From Planctomycetota bacterium (GTDB lineage Bacteria > Planctomycetota > J058 > JAJDCQ01), in NCBI GenBank assembly GCA_029260755.1, contig JAJDCQ010000005.1:1-64000 (forward strand): a stretch of DNA of 64,000 nucleotides. Direction: 5' to 3'. Below the pieces are notes generated by a model. The model did not search any database, was not told the origin of the DNA, and worked only from the letters and a program-made list of their open reading frames with translations. This document shows positions 52,742-61,800 of the stretch, piece by piece (the stretch's first letter is position 1; the number at the start of each line of letters is the position of its first letter). The position numbers were made by a program, and so were the translations under genes.

Positions 52742-54199
52742 ATGCGCGCGAACCCCCCGAGAACGAGAACGACCACGATCACCATCCTCGCCCTCGGCCT
52801 CACGGCGGCCCTGGCCGTCCAGGCCGCGGCGGCCGACCCGGCCGCCGCGCTCGGCGGCGGCGGCGGCCGCCGGATCCGGCCGCGCCTGCCGGCGAACCTC
52901 CCGCCGATCGGATTCTTCGACGGCATCCGCAACGACCACGCGACCGGATGGGCGATCGACCCGGACACGCCGGGCCAGGCCCTCATCGTCCACATCTACA
53001 TCGACGGCCCCGCCGGACGCGGGACCCACATCGGCGTCGCCCGGGCCGAGCGACCGCGCCCCGATGTGAACCGCATCACCGGTCACCTCGGCGACCACGG
53101 GTTCGTCTTCGAGATCCCGCAGGCGTACCGGGGCAGCGGACGCCTCCTCTTCGTTCACGCCCTCGACTCCGACGGCGGGCGCAACCCCGTCCTCGCCGGC
53201 GCTCATCGCATTCCCCGCGTCTCGAGCCCGCCGCCGCCCGCGCCCGCGCCCGCACCGGCGCCCGCCCCGGCCCCTCCCCCAGCTCCCGCACCCGCGCCCG
53301 CGCCGACGCCGGCCCCTCCGGCGCCCGCGCCCTCCCCGACCGCGTCGGTCCGCGACCCGATCTCGATCCAGGGCGACCGCTTCATCGTCCGCGGACGGCC
53401 GCAGCCGCAGAACACCGACTTCCTCACCGCCGTCCGGCCAGGCGATGACCTGATCCGGTTCAACACCCACTGCTACCTCGGCATGAATGCCGGGCGGCGC
53501 CGCCAGATCCGCGACAGCCTGGTCGCCCAGGGCTACAACACGATCTACGTCTACACCCTGAACCAGGGCGACTACCGCGGCGCCGGCGCGGGCAACGTCG
53601 TGACGCCGTACGGCTCCGACCCCCGCAGCTTCAGCCTCGACACGAACCGGCTGAACCAGGGCCGGATCCGCGAGTGGCGCGCCGCCCTCGAGGACCTCCT
53701 CGACCACGGCCTCCGGCCGATCATCTGGCTCGCGGCCGACGACAGCCGCGCGATCGACACGGCCTCGCCGGCCGTCTTCGCCCGCTACGTCGACCAGATG
53801 GTCAACGCGTTCGACGGGCTGCCGGTCATGTACGTCCTCGGCCTCGAGGTCGACGAGTACTGGAGCGCGGGTGAGGTCGCCGAGCGCCGCCGCCACCTGC
53901 AGAGCCGGACCCAGCGCCCGGTCGGCGTCCACATGACGACGCGCGAGTCGGCGAACGTGAGCTCGCCTTACAAGAGCGGCTTCGACTTCGTGATCCTCCA
54001 GCTCGGCACCGGCCGGAGCATGCAGGAGTATCGCGACGCCTCCCGCCGGCTCGTCCGGACCGACGTGCCCTACATCGTCGGCGAGTACAACACGCGCGAC
54101 CGCGGCAGCCACGGCAGCGTCACCGAGCACAGCCGCGCCATCGGCCGGGCGATGCTCGACGCGAGCGGCGCGGCCGGCGCCGGGAACGGCACGCGTTAG
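52742..54199 (+). CDS. Secreted putative glycoside hydrolase (TIM-barrel-like)
   Basis: 485 residues. A signal peptide (about 1-30) precedes a small beta domain (about 55-150, GFFDGIRNDHATGWAIDPDT and LIVHIYIDGPAG), which resembles domains found near cell-surface glycosidases. A PA-repeat linker follows (about 162-198). The C-terminal ~280 residues look like a (beta/alpha)8 barrel: FNTHCYLG, GYNTIYVYTLN, GLRPIIWLAADD, VMYVLGLEVDEYW, PVGVHMTT, FDFVILQLG, PYIVGEYNTR. Candidate catalytic Glu residues lie in GLEVDEYW and VGEYN. Family not identified. The divergent ECF sigma gene suggests regulated expression. Confidence 0.68.
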   Translation: MRANPPRTRTTTITILALGLTAALAVQAAAADPAAALGGGGGRRIRPRLPANLPPIGFFDGIRNDHATGWAIDPDTPGQALIVHIYIDGPAGRGTHIGVARAERPRPDVNRITGHLGDHGFVFEIPQAYRGSGRLLFVHALDSDGGRNPVLAGAHRIPRVSSPPPPAPAPAPAPAPAPPPAPAPAPAPTPAPPAPAPSPTASVRDPISIQGDRFIVRGRPQPQNTDFLTAVRPGDDLIRFNTHCYLGMNAGRRRQIRDSLVAQGYNTIYVYTLNQGDYRGAGAGNVVTPYGSDPRSFSLDTNRLNQGRIREWRAALEDLLDHGLRPIIWLAADDSRAIDTASPAVFARYVDQMVNAFDGLPVMYVLGLEVDEYWSAGEVAERRRHLQSRTQRPVGVHMTTRESANVSSPYKSGFDFVILQLGTGRSMQEYRDASRRLVRTDVPYIVGEYNTRDRGSHGSVTEHSRAIGRAMLDASGAAGAGNGTR

Positions 54200-54238
54200 A
54201 TGAATCTCTGACCAGACCCCTTCGGGGTTCTCTCTCTC

Positions 54239-54271
54239 ACGAGGCTCGCCGGGTGGTCCGGCGAGCCTCGT
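54239..54271. terminator. Bidirectional terminator hairpin between convergent genes
   Basis: ACGAGGCTCGCCGG (54239-54252) and CCGGCGAGCCTCGT (54258-54271) form a perfect 14-bp stem with loop GTGGT. It lies between stop codons at 54199 (plus) and 54285 (minus). A smaller ACCCC-TTC-GGGGT hairpin precedes it (54216-54228). Confidence 0.82.
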
Positions 54272-54284
54272 TCCTGTACCGAGG

Positions 54285-56294
54285 TCACCGGGGGAGCCGC
54301 TCGAGCGTTCGGGCGGCTTGCCGTCGGACGTCGTCGTCGGGGTCGTCACGGGCGAGGGCGGCGAGCCGGTCCCGGAACCCCTCGGGGTGGAGCTCGATGA
54401 GGCCGTCGATCCCGACTCGTCGGAGGTCGCTCACCTCGTGGGCGACGAGCTCCTCGACGAGGGCGAGCGCCTCCGGATCACGCAGCTCGACGAGAGCGCG
54501 GACGGCGTACGCGCGCGGGATGACCTCGTCGCCACGGGCGACCTGACGGACGGCTGGCGCGAGCTCGGACCGCCGGGCCGACCCGATCGCGCGGGCCACG
54601 TCGGCGCGGACCCACTCGTCCTCGTGCTCGAGCAGCTCCTCGAGGAGCGCCGCCGCCCGCTCGCCGGGGATCCAAGCGAGCGTCTCGCCCAGGTCGCGGA
54701 CGCGGTCGAGGTCGGCGTCGGCGAGGAGCGCGGCGAGCGGCTCGGTGAGGCTCGCGTCGCGGCACGCGCGCGCCGCCGCGATGGCCTGGTCGACGAGCTC
54801 GACGTCGTCTCCTTCGAGGGCGGTGCCGACCGCCGCGACGACCTCGGCGCCGAGGGCCGGGCCCTGGATGATCGCGTCGAGGGCCGACCGGCGAACCCAC
54901 GCGGAGGGATCGGCGACGAGCGCGGCGATCGCGCGCTCGACGCCGTCGTTCGGGACGTCGGCATCGGCGCGACGGGCGAGGAGGAAGCCCGCCTGCGACC
55001 GGACGTCGTCGCTCTCGTCGGTCGCGAGCGCGAGCAGACGCGGCAGCGGGAGCGCGGCGATCGCGTCGTCGTCCGCCCAGCTCGCGATCACGGCCACGGC
55101 CGCCGCCCGGACCGCGGGGCTCGGATCTTCGAGATGGAGCTGCGCCAACGAGGTCGACGAGGCCTCGTCGGTGTCGTCGATCGGCGCGCCGGACTCGGCG
55201 AGGACGGCGAGCGCGAGGATGCGCGACCAGGCCGCGTCGCTCGCGAGCGCCTCGTCGAGCGCGCGCCGCGGCACGTCGTCCTCGGTGAGGGCCGCCAGCA
55301 GCGCGGCCGACCGGCGTGTCCGGTCGTCCGCGTCCGGATCGTCCGCGAGCGCGGTCCAGGCGTCGGTCGGGATCTCGTTGTACGCGCACTCGAGCGCCGT
55401 CTCGCGGACGCGGAGGTCGTCGTCGGAGGTGAGCCGCGCAAGCACCGCCGGCGTCAGCAGTGCATTCGGGTCCTCGAGCTGGTGGAACGCTCTGAGGATG
55501 GCGTGGCGGACGTCCCGGTCCGCGTGCTCGACGAGCCGAGCCCGGAGGCGCGGCAGCTCTCGGTCGAGGATGGCGTCTGGCATGTCCATCGCCATCGACA
55601 CCAGCTCGGCCGCGCGCGCCCGGACGTCCGGCAGCTCCGAGTCGAGCGCCACGACGACGAGCGGCAGGAGCGGCTCGTCGCTCACGACCTCGCGCCACTC
55701 GAGCTGCCAGGCGATCGCGGCGAACGCGTCGGCGCGCACTCGCGGCGAGGCGTCCTCGAGGGCGGGCCCGAGGAGGGTCCGCCGCTCGCAGCGGTGGAGC
55801 CCCTCGACGGCGAGCTGCCGGACCCGTTCGTCGGGGTCGTCGAGGGCGCGCGCGAAGGTTTCGGCCTCGACGAGCCACCCGTCTTCGGTCAGGTCGACGA
55901 GGAGAGCGAGGATCACCCGCTTTCGGTGCACGTCGGTCGTGTCGAGATGGACGGCGACCGCCTCAGGCCGAAAGACGGCGTCATCGGAGAAGCGGTCCTC
56001 GACGAGATGCTGGACGTAAGGCATCGGCCTCGAGATCACATCGAGATCCCAGTCCACCTCGAGGCCGCGAGGCTCGAGCGGTCTCGGCGTCGCGTGCGCC
56101 GCGGCCCGGAGGACCGGTCCGAGCCAGGGAGAGTGGCGCATCACGAGGCGCGGCGCGAGCGCGGGGAGGGCGACCCACCCGACGCCGAGAAGCCCGACGA
56201 CGAGGGCCGCTCCCGCGAGCCCGGCGAGCACGGCGCGGCGGCGGCGCGGTGGGATCTCGGCGGGGACCGCCGCCGTCGCCTCGGCCTCGCTCAC
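54285..56294 (-). CDS. Membrane-anchored HEAT-repeat protein
   Basis: 669 residues from GTG 56294, overlapping the N-acetyltransferase stop as GTGA. An N-terminal helix (AVLAGLAGAALVVGLLGVGW, about 21-42) anchors it. From about 105 to the end there are tandem HEAT units of 30-40 residues: DPDERVRQLAVEGLHRC, SPRVRADAFAAIAWQL, DDDLRVRETALECAYN, SPAVRAAAVAVIASW, SAWVRRSALDAI, EWVRADVARAIGSA, DDDVRRQAARTL. Strong Asp/Arg periodicity. A protein-interaction scaffold facing the periplasm is likely. Confidence 0.85.
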   Translation of the reverse strand: MSEAEATAAVPAEIPPRRRRAVLAGLAGAALVVGLLGVGWVALPALAPRLVMRHSPWLGPVLRAAAHATPRPLEPRGLEVDWDLDVISRPMPYVQHLVEDRFSDDAVFRPEAVAVHLDTTDVHRKRVILALLVDLTEDGWLVEAETFARALDDPDERVRQLAVEGLHRCERRTLLGPALEDASPRVRADAFAAIAWQLEWREVVSDEPLLPLVVVALDSELPDVRARAAELVSMAMDMPDAILDRELPRLRARLVEHADRDVRHAILRAFHQLEDPNALLTPAVLARLTSDDDLRVRETALECAYNEIPTDAWTALADDPDADDRTRRSAALLAALTEDDVPRRALDEALASDAAWSRILALAVLAESGAPIDDTDEASSTSLAQLHLEDPSPAVRAAAVAVIASWADDDAIAALPLPRLLALATDESDDVRSQAGFLLARRADADVPNDGVERAIAALVADPSAWVRRSALDAIIQGPALGAEVVAAVGTALEGDDVELVDQAIAAARACRDASLTEPLAALLADADLDRVRDLGETLAWIPGERAAALLEELLEHEDEWVRADVARAIGSARRSELAPAVRQVARGDEVIPRAYAVRALVELRDPEALALVEELVAHEVSDLRRVGIDGLIELHPEGFRDRLAALARDDPDDDVRRQAARTLERLPR

Positions 56295-57115
56295 GAGCCG
56301 TCCGTCGCCGGGGCGACGGCGCGCCAGATCCGCTCGATCTCCGCGGCGCCCGCGTCGAGCGGGATCGCGAGGTCGTCGCGGATCGCGGCGGCGAGCTCGT
56401 CCACCGTCTCGAGGTCGCGCTCCCGCTTGCCTCGAGCGTCGCGGTACGTGAGGCGCCGCCCGATGAGGGTCACCCGGCCCGCGTCGGTGTGGCGCGCCGC
56501 GGAGATCGTGCTCGTGAAGTGGCACGCGGGCGAGGTCGAGGTCCACCAGTTGCCGAGGGCGACATCCGCGCCGTAGACGCGCGCCTCGTCGAAGACGTAG
56601 AGGCCGCACCAGTCGGCACCGACGCGGTTCTCGAGCCGCCAGCCGTGCTCGTCGTCGCGCCGGAGACGCCAGCGGAGGTCGACCCGCTCGAGCTCCGCCC
56701 CGTGGCGCAGCGGCAACGGCGCGCGCGGGCTGTGGGCGCCGAAGCCGGCGTCGACGATGACGCGCTCGCCCGGCAGCTCGACGAGCACCAGGGCGTGGGT
56801 CCGGGCCGGGATGGCCTCCCCGCCGCCGAAGATCACCCGGCCCAGGAGCAGGCGCGCGTCGAATCCGAGCGCGGCGAGGGCGAGCTGGAGGAGCGAGTTC
56901 GCCTCGAAGCAGTAACCGCCGCGCGAGGCGCCGACGAGCTTGGCGAAGATCGCCTCGGGCGCGACGTCGACCCCGCGACCGAGCAGGATGTCGAGGTTCT
57001 CGAACGGCACCGCCCGGAGCTGCGCCGCGTGGACGGCGGCGAGCCCGGCGAGGTCCGCGGGCGGTCGATCGGGCAGGCCGACCCGGGCGAGGTAGCGGTC
57101 GAGGTCGAGCGCCAT
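56291..57115 (-). CDS. nat: Arylamine N-acetyltransferase
   Basis: 274 residues from ATG 57115. This start is chosen because it places the catalytic triad exactly at the canonical numbering: Cys69 in RGGYCFE, His107 in RTHALVLVE and Asp122 in VDAGFGA. Longer starts at 57124 and 57169 lack a ribosome-binding site and would collide with the divergent gene at 57163. The PFENLDILLG motif near residue 37 and the C-terminal TYRDARGKRERD-containing lid agree with the family. NAT transfers acetyl from acetyl-CoA to arylamines or hydrazines. It is coupled to the HEAT-repeat membrane protein downstream, an unusual pairing. Confidence 0.9.
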   Translation of the reverse strand: MALDLDRYLARVGLPDRPPADLAGLAAVHAAQLRAVPFENLDILLGRGVDVAPEAIFAKLVGASRGGYCFEANSLLQLALAALGFDARLLLGRVIFGGGEAIPARTHALVLVELPGERVIVDAGFGAHSPRAPLPLRHGAELERVDLRWRLRRDDEHGWRLENRVGADWCGLYVFDEARVYGADVALGNWWTSTSPACHFTSTISAARHTDAGRVTLIGRRLTYRDARGKRERDLETVDELAAAIRDDLAIPLDAGAAEIERIWRAVAPATDGS

Positions 57116-57162
57116 GCGCGCCATGCTATCATCGAGGGCGAACCCATCGGAGGAGAGAGCGG

Positions 57163-57636
57163 ATGTCATCTCGAACGCGCGCGCTCGTCACGATCGTCGC
57201 CACCCTGACCCTGATCGTCGGCGCCGGGGCGGCGGCCGCCGACGACCCCCCGAAGGTTCAGGAGCAGTTCCTGATCGAGGTTCCGCCCGGGCAGCGCCTC
57301 GTCGTCACGCCGAGCTTCTCGGCGGGCTTCGAGAACGAGATCATCGTGACCGTCCACCAGAACGGCCACGTCGCCGCCCGGATGAGCAACTTCGGCGAGC
57401 GCGGCGTCTGGCGGTCGCCGCCGAACACGACCGACGCGGTCCTCGTCTACCGGATCACATCGCGCCACCGGGCGGCTCGCTCGTCGTGGATCGCGAACCA
57501 GGGCACGCGGCGCCGCGTCAAGAAACCCGACGGGAGCTTCGTGGAGCGCTGCGCCTTCGAGGACAGCACCGACGGGGACTACGACGACGCCGTCGCCGAG
57601 CTCCGGTTCGAGCCGGCCGTCCCCGGCAGCCGCTGA
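57163..57636 (+). CDS. Small secreted protein of unknown function
   Basis: 157 residues with a strong ribosome-binding site (GGAGGAG) 9 nt before ATG 57163. The signal peptide (about 1-26) ends AAAADD. The rest is short strands: FLIEVPPGQRLVVTPSF, NEIIVTVHQNGHVAARMSN, VLVYRITSRH and a single Cys near residue 130. It is compatible with a small beta-sandwich. Not recognised. Its 3' end overlaps the convergent membrane protein gene by 58 bp. Confidence 0.65.
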   Translation: MSSRTRALVTIVATLTLIVGAGAAAADDPPKVQEQFLIEVPPGQRLVVTPSFSAGFENEIIVTVHQNGHVAARMSNFGERGVWRSPPNTTDAVLVYRITSRHRAARSSWIANQGTRRRVKKPDGSFVERCAFEDSTDGDYDDAVAELRFEPAVPGSR

Positions 57637-58007
57637 CTGATGATCGCCTGCGACTCGGCCGCCGCGGCGAGGAGCTCGCGCCGATAGCGCCGCCGCGCCG
57701 CGCCGCTGCCCCGCAGCACGACGAAGCCGGCGAGCAGCGTCCCCAGGCCGAGGCCGAGCGCGATCAGCGTCCCCCCCGGCGAGGACGCGGCTGGTCCGAG
57801 GCGGAGGAGCCCCGCGAGGATGATGCTCCCGACCCCGACCGGCAGCGCGGCGAGGGCGCCGAGGTAGACCGCGTCCGCGGCGAGGAGGCCGGGCGTCGGG
57901 AGCGGTCGCGTCGGGGCGACCGCGCGGCTTCGGGTCGGTCGATCGCCGGCCTGCAGGCCGCGGCCGAGGGCCGAGAGGCTCGTCGCGCGGCCGTCGCTTC
58001 TGGGCAT
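57579..58007 (-). CDS. Small two-helix membrane protein
   Basis: 142 residues from ATG 58007, where GGAG stands 6 nt upstream; more distal starts lack support. Two hydrophobic segments: AADAVYLGALAALPVGVGSI extending to LAGLL, and GGTLIALGLGLGTLLAGFVV. A basic RRRYRREL segment follows. No family recognised. The 58-bp tail-to-tail overlap with the secreted protein gene is long, so the C-terminal ~19 residues may be the less constrained of the two. Confidence 0.5.
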   Translation of the reverse strand: MPRSDGRATSLSALGRGLQAGDRPTRSRAVAPTRPLPTPGLLAADAVYLGALAALPVGVGSIILAGLLRLGPAASSPGGTLIALGLGLGTLLAGFVVLRGSGAARRRYRRELLAAAAESQAIISQRLPGTAGSNRSSATASS

Positions 58008-58120
58008 CCCTCTCTCCATCTCGGTGGCGACCCGCCGCGAGCGTCGGGTATCGTAAGACGCCTTCCAGTGGTGGCTACGCACCTCCGAGCGGCCACCTTT
58101 CATCGCGTCGTGGAGCGTCC

Positions 58121-58849
58121 GTGGACGAGGGCCCGATCGACTTCCGGACGACCTGCTGGTCGCAGGTGATCCGCCTCCGCGAGGAGACGGGCGAGAGCTA
58201 TCGCGACGCCCTCGAGACGCTCATCAAGACTTACTGGCGGCCCGTCTACGCCTACATCCGCCGGCGCGGCAGCAGCCCGTCCGACGCCGAGGATCTCACC
58301 CAGGCGTTCTTCCTCCTCCTGATCCGGCGCGAGGCGTTCCGCCACCTCGAGCGCGACAAGGGCAGCTTCCGCGGCTACCTCTGCACCGCGATCCGGCACT
58401 TCCTCGTCAGCGAGAATCGCAAGCGGACGGCGAAGCGGCGGAGCCCCGGCGACGGCAACCTCCTCGGCCTCGAGAACCTCGAGGAGGCGATGGGGCCGCT
58501 CCCGGGCAAGGACGTCAGCCCCGAGCTCGAGTACCAGCGGCAGTGGGCGCGCGAGGTGATCCGGAACGCCGTCGACCGGATGCGGGCCGAGTACGAGGAG
58601 CGGGACAAGGCGATCGCGTTCCGGTGCTTCCAGCGCTACGTCCTCGGAAGCCAGGCGGGGTCGGGTGAGCCGCCGAGCCACGTCGAGATCGCGGCCGAGG
58701 AAGGCGTCACCGCGGCGCAGGTCAACAACTACGTCCACCGGGGAAAGGTCGCGTTCCAGCGCTTCATCCGTCTGACCGTCGCGGAGTACGTGACCGATCC
58801 CGACGAGCTCGACGCCGAGATCGAGGAGCTGCGGAGCTACTTCGGATGA
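58121..58849 (+). CDS. ECF-like sigma factor paired with a Ser/Thr kinase
   Basis: 242 residues from GTG 58121 (GGAG upstream). Region 2 (about 25-95): ETLIKTYWRPVYAYIRRRGS, DAEDLTQAFFLLLI, FRGYLCTAIRHFL. Region 4 (about 170-225): YVLGSQAG, PSHVEIAAEEGVTAAQVNNYVHRGK. It resembles the planctomycete ECF groups that accompany protein kinases. It overlaps the kinase-TPR gene by 4 nt (ATGA), so kinase and sigma factor are made in a fixed ratio. Control of this sigma factor by phosphorylation is a reasonable inference. Confidence 0.85.
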   Translation: MDEGPIDFRTTCWSQVIRLREETGESYRDALETLIKTYWRPVYAYIRRRGSSPSDAEDLTQAFFLLLIRREAFRHLERDKGSFRGYLCTAIRHFLVSENRKRTAKRRSPGDGNLLGLENLEEAMGPLPGKDVSPELEYQRQWAREVIRNAVDRMRAEYEERDKAIAFRCFQRYVLGSQAGSGEPPSHVEIAAEEGVTAAQVNNYVHRGKVAFQRFIRLTVAEYVTDPDELDAEIEELRSYFG

Positions 58850-61800
58850 GCGGGCCCGACCGCGAGCCGTCGACGAGGACGAGCGACGGTGACGCCTGGC
58901 TCGCCGGGATCGATCGGGAGAGCCGCGCCTTCCTCGGCCTCTTCCTCGACGCGCCCGAGACGACCGACCCGCCAGATCCCCCGGGCGCCGATCCGCCGAC
59001 GCCTCCCTCGGGCCCGCCCGCCCCGTCGGCGAGCGCGGCGGCGATCGGCCTCGACCGGATCGATCGCTACGAGGTCCGTGACGTGGTCGGCAAGGGCGGC
59101 ATGGGCATCGTCCTCCGCGCGACCGACCCCGGCCTCGGCCGCGACGTCGCCATCAAGATCCTCCAGGAGGACGCGAGCCCGACCGATCGCGAGCGGTTCG
59201 TGAAGGAGGCGCGCGCGGCCGCCCGCCTCCACCACCCGCGGATCGTCGCCGTTCACGAGGTGGGCGTCGCCGAGGACGGCCGCCCGTTCCTGGTGATGGA
59301 CCTCGTCGAGGGCGAGTCGCTCGCCGCGCTGATGCGACGCGACCGGCTGCCGCCTCGGCGAGTCGCCGAGCTCGTCCGCGGGATCGCCGACGCGCTCGAC
59401 CACGCCCACCGCGAGGGGATCGTCCACCGCGACGTGAAGCCGGGCAACATCCTCGTCGCCGCCGACGACGGCCGCCCCCGGCTCACCGACTTCGGCCTCG
59501 CCCGCGAGATCGACGCGACCGCCTCGCTCACCCTGACCGGCCACTTCGTCGGCACGCCGCTCTACGCCTCGCCCGAGCAGGCGCTCGCGCGGCCCGAGCA
59601 GATCGGCCCGGCCGTCGACGTGTGGGGCCTCGGGGTCGTCCTCTACGAGGCGCTCACCGGGGAGGCGCCGTTTCAGGGCGCGTCGATCCCCGAGCTGCTC
59701 CACCGGATCGCGAACGACGAGCCGCCGCCGCTCCGACGGATCGAGCCGCGCGTCCACCGCGACCTCGAGACGATCACCCTGACGTGCCTCGAGAAGACGC
59801 CCGAGCGGCGCTATCCGACGGCCGGCGCCATCGCGAAGGAGCTCGGCCGCTTCCTCGACGGCGAGCCGATCGTCGCCCGCCCGATCGGGCGGCTCGACCG
59901 CGCGTGGCGCTGGGCGAGGCGGCATCCGGCCCGCCTCGCCGCGGTCTCGCTCGCGTCCCTCCTCATCCTCGCCCTGCCGACCGCGCTCGTCGCCCACGGG
60001 CTGGTCACCGCGTCCGAGCGCGAGCGGGCGGCGGCGGCGGTCCAGGATCGGATGGTCGCCGAGGCGGGCGCCGAGCTCGATCGCTGCGAGGCGGCGTTCA
60101 CGGTCGCCTGGTCGGGGATCGAGCGGGGCGAGGCGGAGAACGAGGCCGACCTCGACCGGCTCCTCGCCCTCGGCCTCGAGGCGCTCGAGGCGAGCGGGCG
60201 CCTCGCGACGCTGCGCCCCGAGGACCCCGCCGTCGCGGCGCGGCGGTTCGAGGCCGCGATGGGCTACGGCGAGGTCGCCCTCGCCGCGCGCCAGTGGAGT
60301 CTCGCGGCGAGCGCGTTCTCGGCCGCCGCCCGGCTCGAGGTCGACCGGGAGCGCGCCGGTCAGGCGCGCCAGCGCGTCGAGGTCGAACGACGTCGCGAGT
60401 CGGAGCGTCAGCGGGGGATCGTCCTCGCCGTGCTCCAGCGCGCGCGCGAGGGGGAGATCGCCGAGCAGAGCGACGGCTACGCCGACGCCCTGATCGAGCT
60501 CGTGCGCGTGCCCGAGCCGCAGACGGTGGAGCTCCTCGCCGCCGCTCTCGACGAGGTGACGATCACCCTGCGTCGGGCCGTTCTCGCGGCGGTCGTCGGC
60601 GCCGCCATCCCCGATCAGCGCGAGGTCGATCGCGGCGAGATCGAGCTGGCCGACCTCGAGGCGATCACCTCCCGCTGGCTCGACGGCGAGCCTCTCTCGC
60701 CCGATCAAGAGCGGGTGTTCGTCCGCGCGAGGCGACGCCTCGAGGATCGGGAGCGCCTCCGGCGTCGGCGCACCGACCGCACCGTTCCCGCGAACCTGTT
60801 CGCGATTCTCCGCGAGGCGCAGTCGCGGACGCTCTCCCCCGAGGCGCTGCTCATCGCCCGCCTGGCGTGCGAGGCGATCGGCCGGATCGGCTTGAGCCGC
60901 GGCGCCGTCGCGTCGCTCGGGCGTTACCTCCGGGTCGAGATGGCCGAGGAGCGCGCGGTCCCCGCCGGCGTCGCGCTCTGCCGCCTCGGCGACGCGGCCG
61001 CCCGCGTCGAGCTCGAGCGGGCGCGTCTTCGCTTCGGCGTGAACAGCATCTTCTGGCGCCGGATCGTCCCCTACCTCGACCGGATCGACGGCGCCGCCCT
61101 GCCCGAGCCGCCCGCCGACGACCCCGAGCGGATGCTCCGGACCGCCCTCCTCCACGCCGACCGGGGCGACGTCGAGGAGGCGCTCGCGCTCCTGGACGCC
61201 GCCCTCGCGCTCCGGCCGCCGCTCTCGCCGCGGATGCGGGTCGGCCTCTGGGTCAACCGTGGCCTGATGTACATGAAGGCCGAGCGGCTCGATGAGGCGC
61301 TCGTCGACCTCGACCGCGCCGTCGCGATCGAGCCGCGGAACCTCGCCGCCCTCGCCAACCGCTCGAACCTCCACCAGAGATGCGGGCGCCTCGAGCTCGC
61401 CCTGGCGGATCTCGACCGGGCGCTCGCGATCGCCCCCGAGGATCCTCGCCTGCTGTGCAACCGGGGTCGGGTCCGCGTCGCGCAGGGCGACTACGAGGCG
61501 GCGCTGCTCGACTACGACCGGGCGATCCGGAACGACCCGCGCCAGCACGAGATCTGGGTGAACCGGGCGGAGGCCCGGCGCCGCCTCGGCGACGAGGTCG
61601 GGGCCATGGCCGACTTCCACGCGGCCCTGCGGATCTACCCCGGCGACGCGATGGCCCACTTCGGCCTCGGCCACGGGGCGCTCCGCCGGGGAGAGGTCGA
61701 TCTGGCGCTCGAGCACCTCGACCGCGCCGTCGAGCTCGACCCCGGCCTCGCCGGCGCGCTCATCATGCGCGGCCAGGCGCGGCTCATGCGCGGGGAGCCC

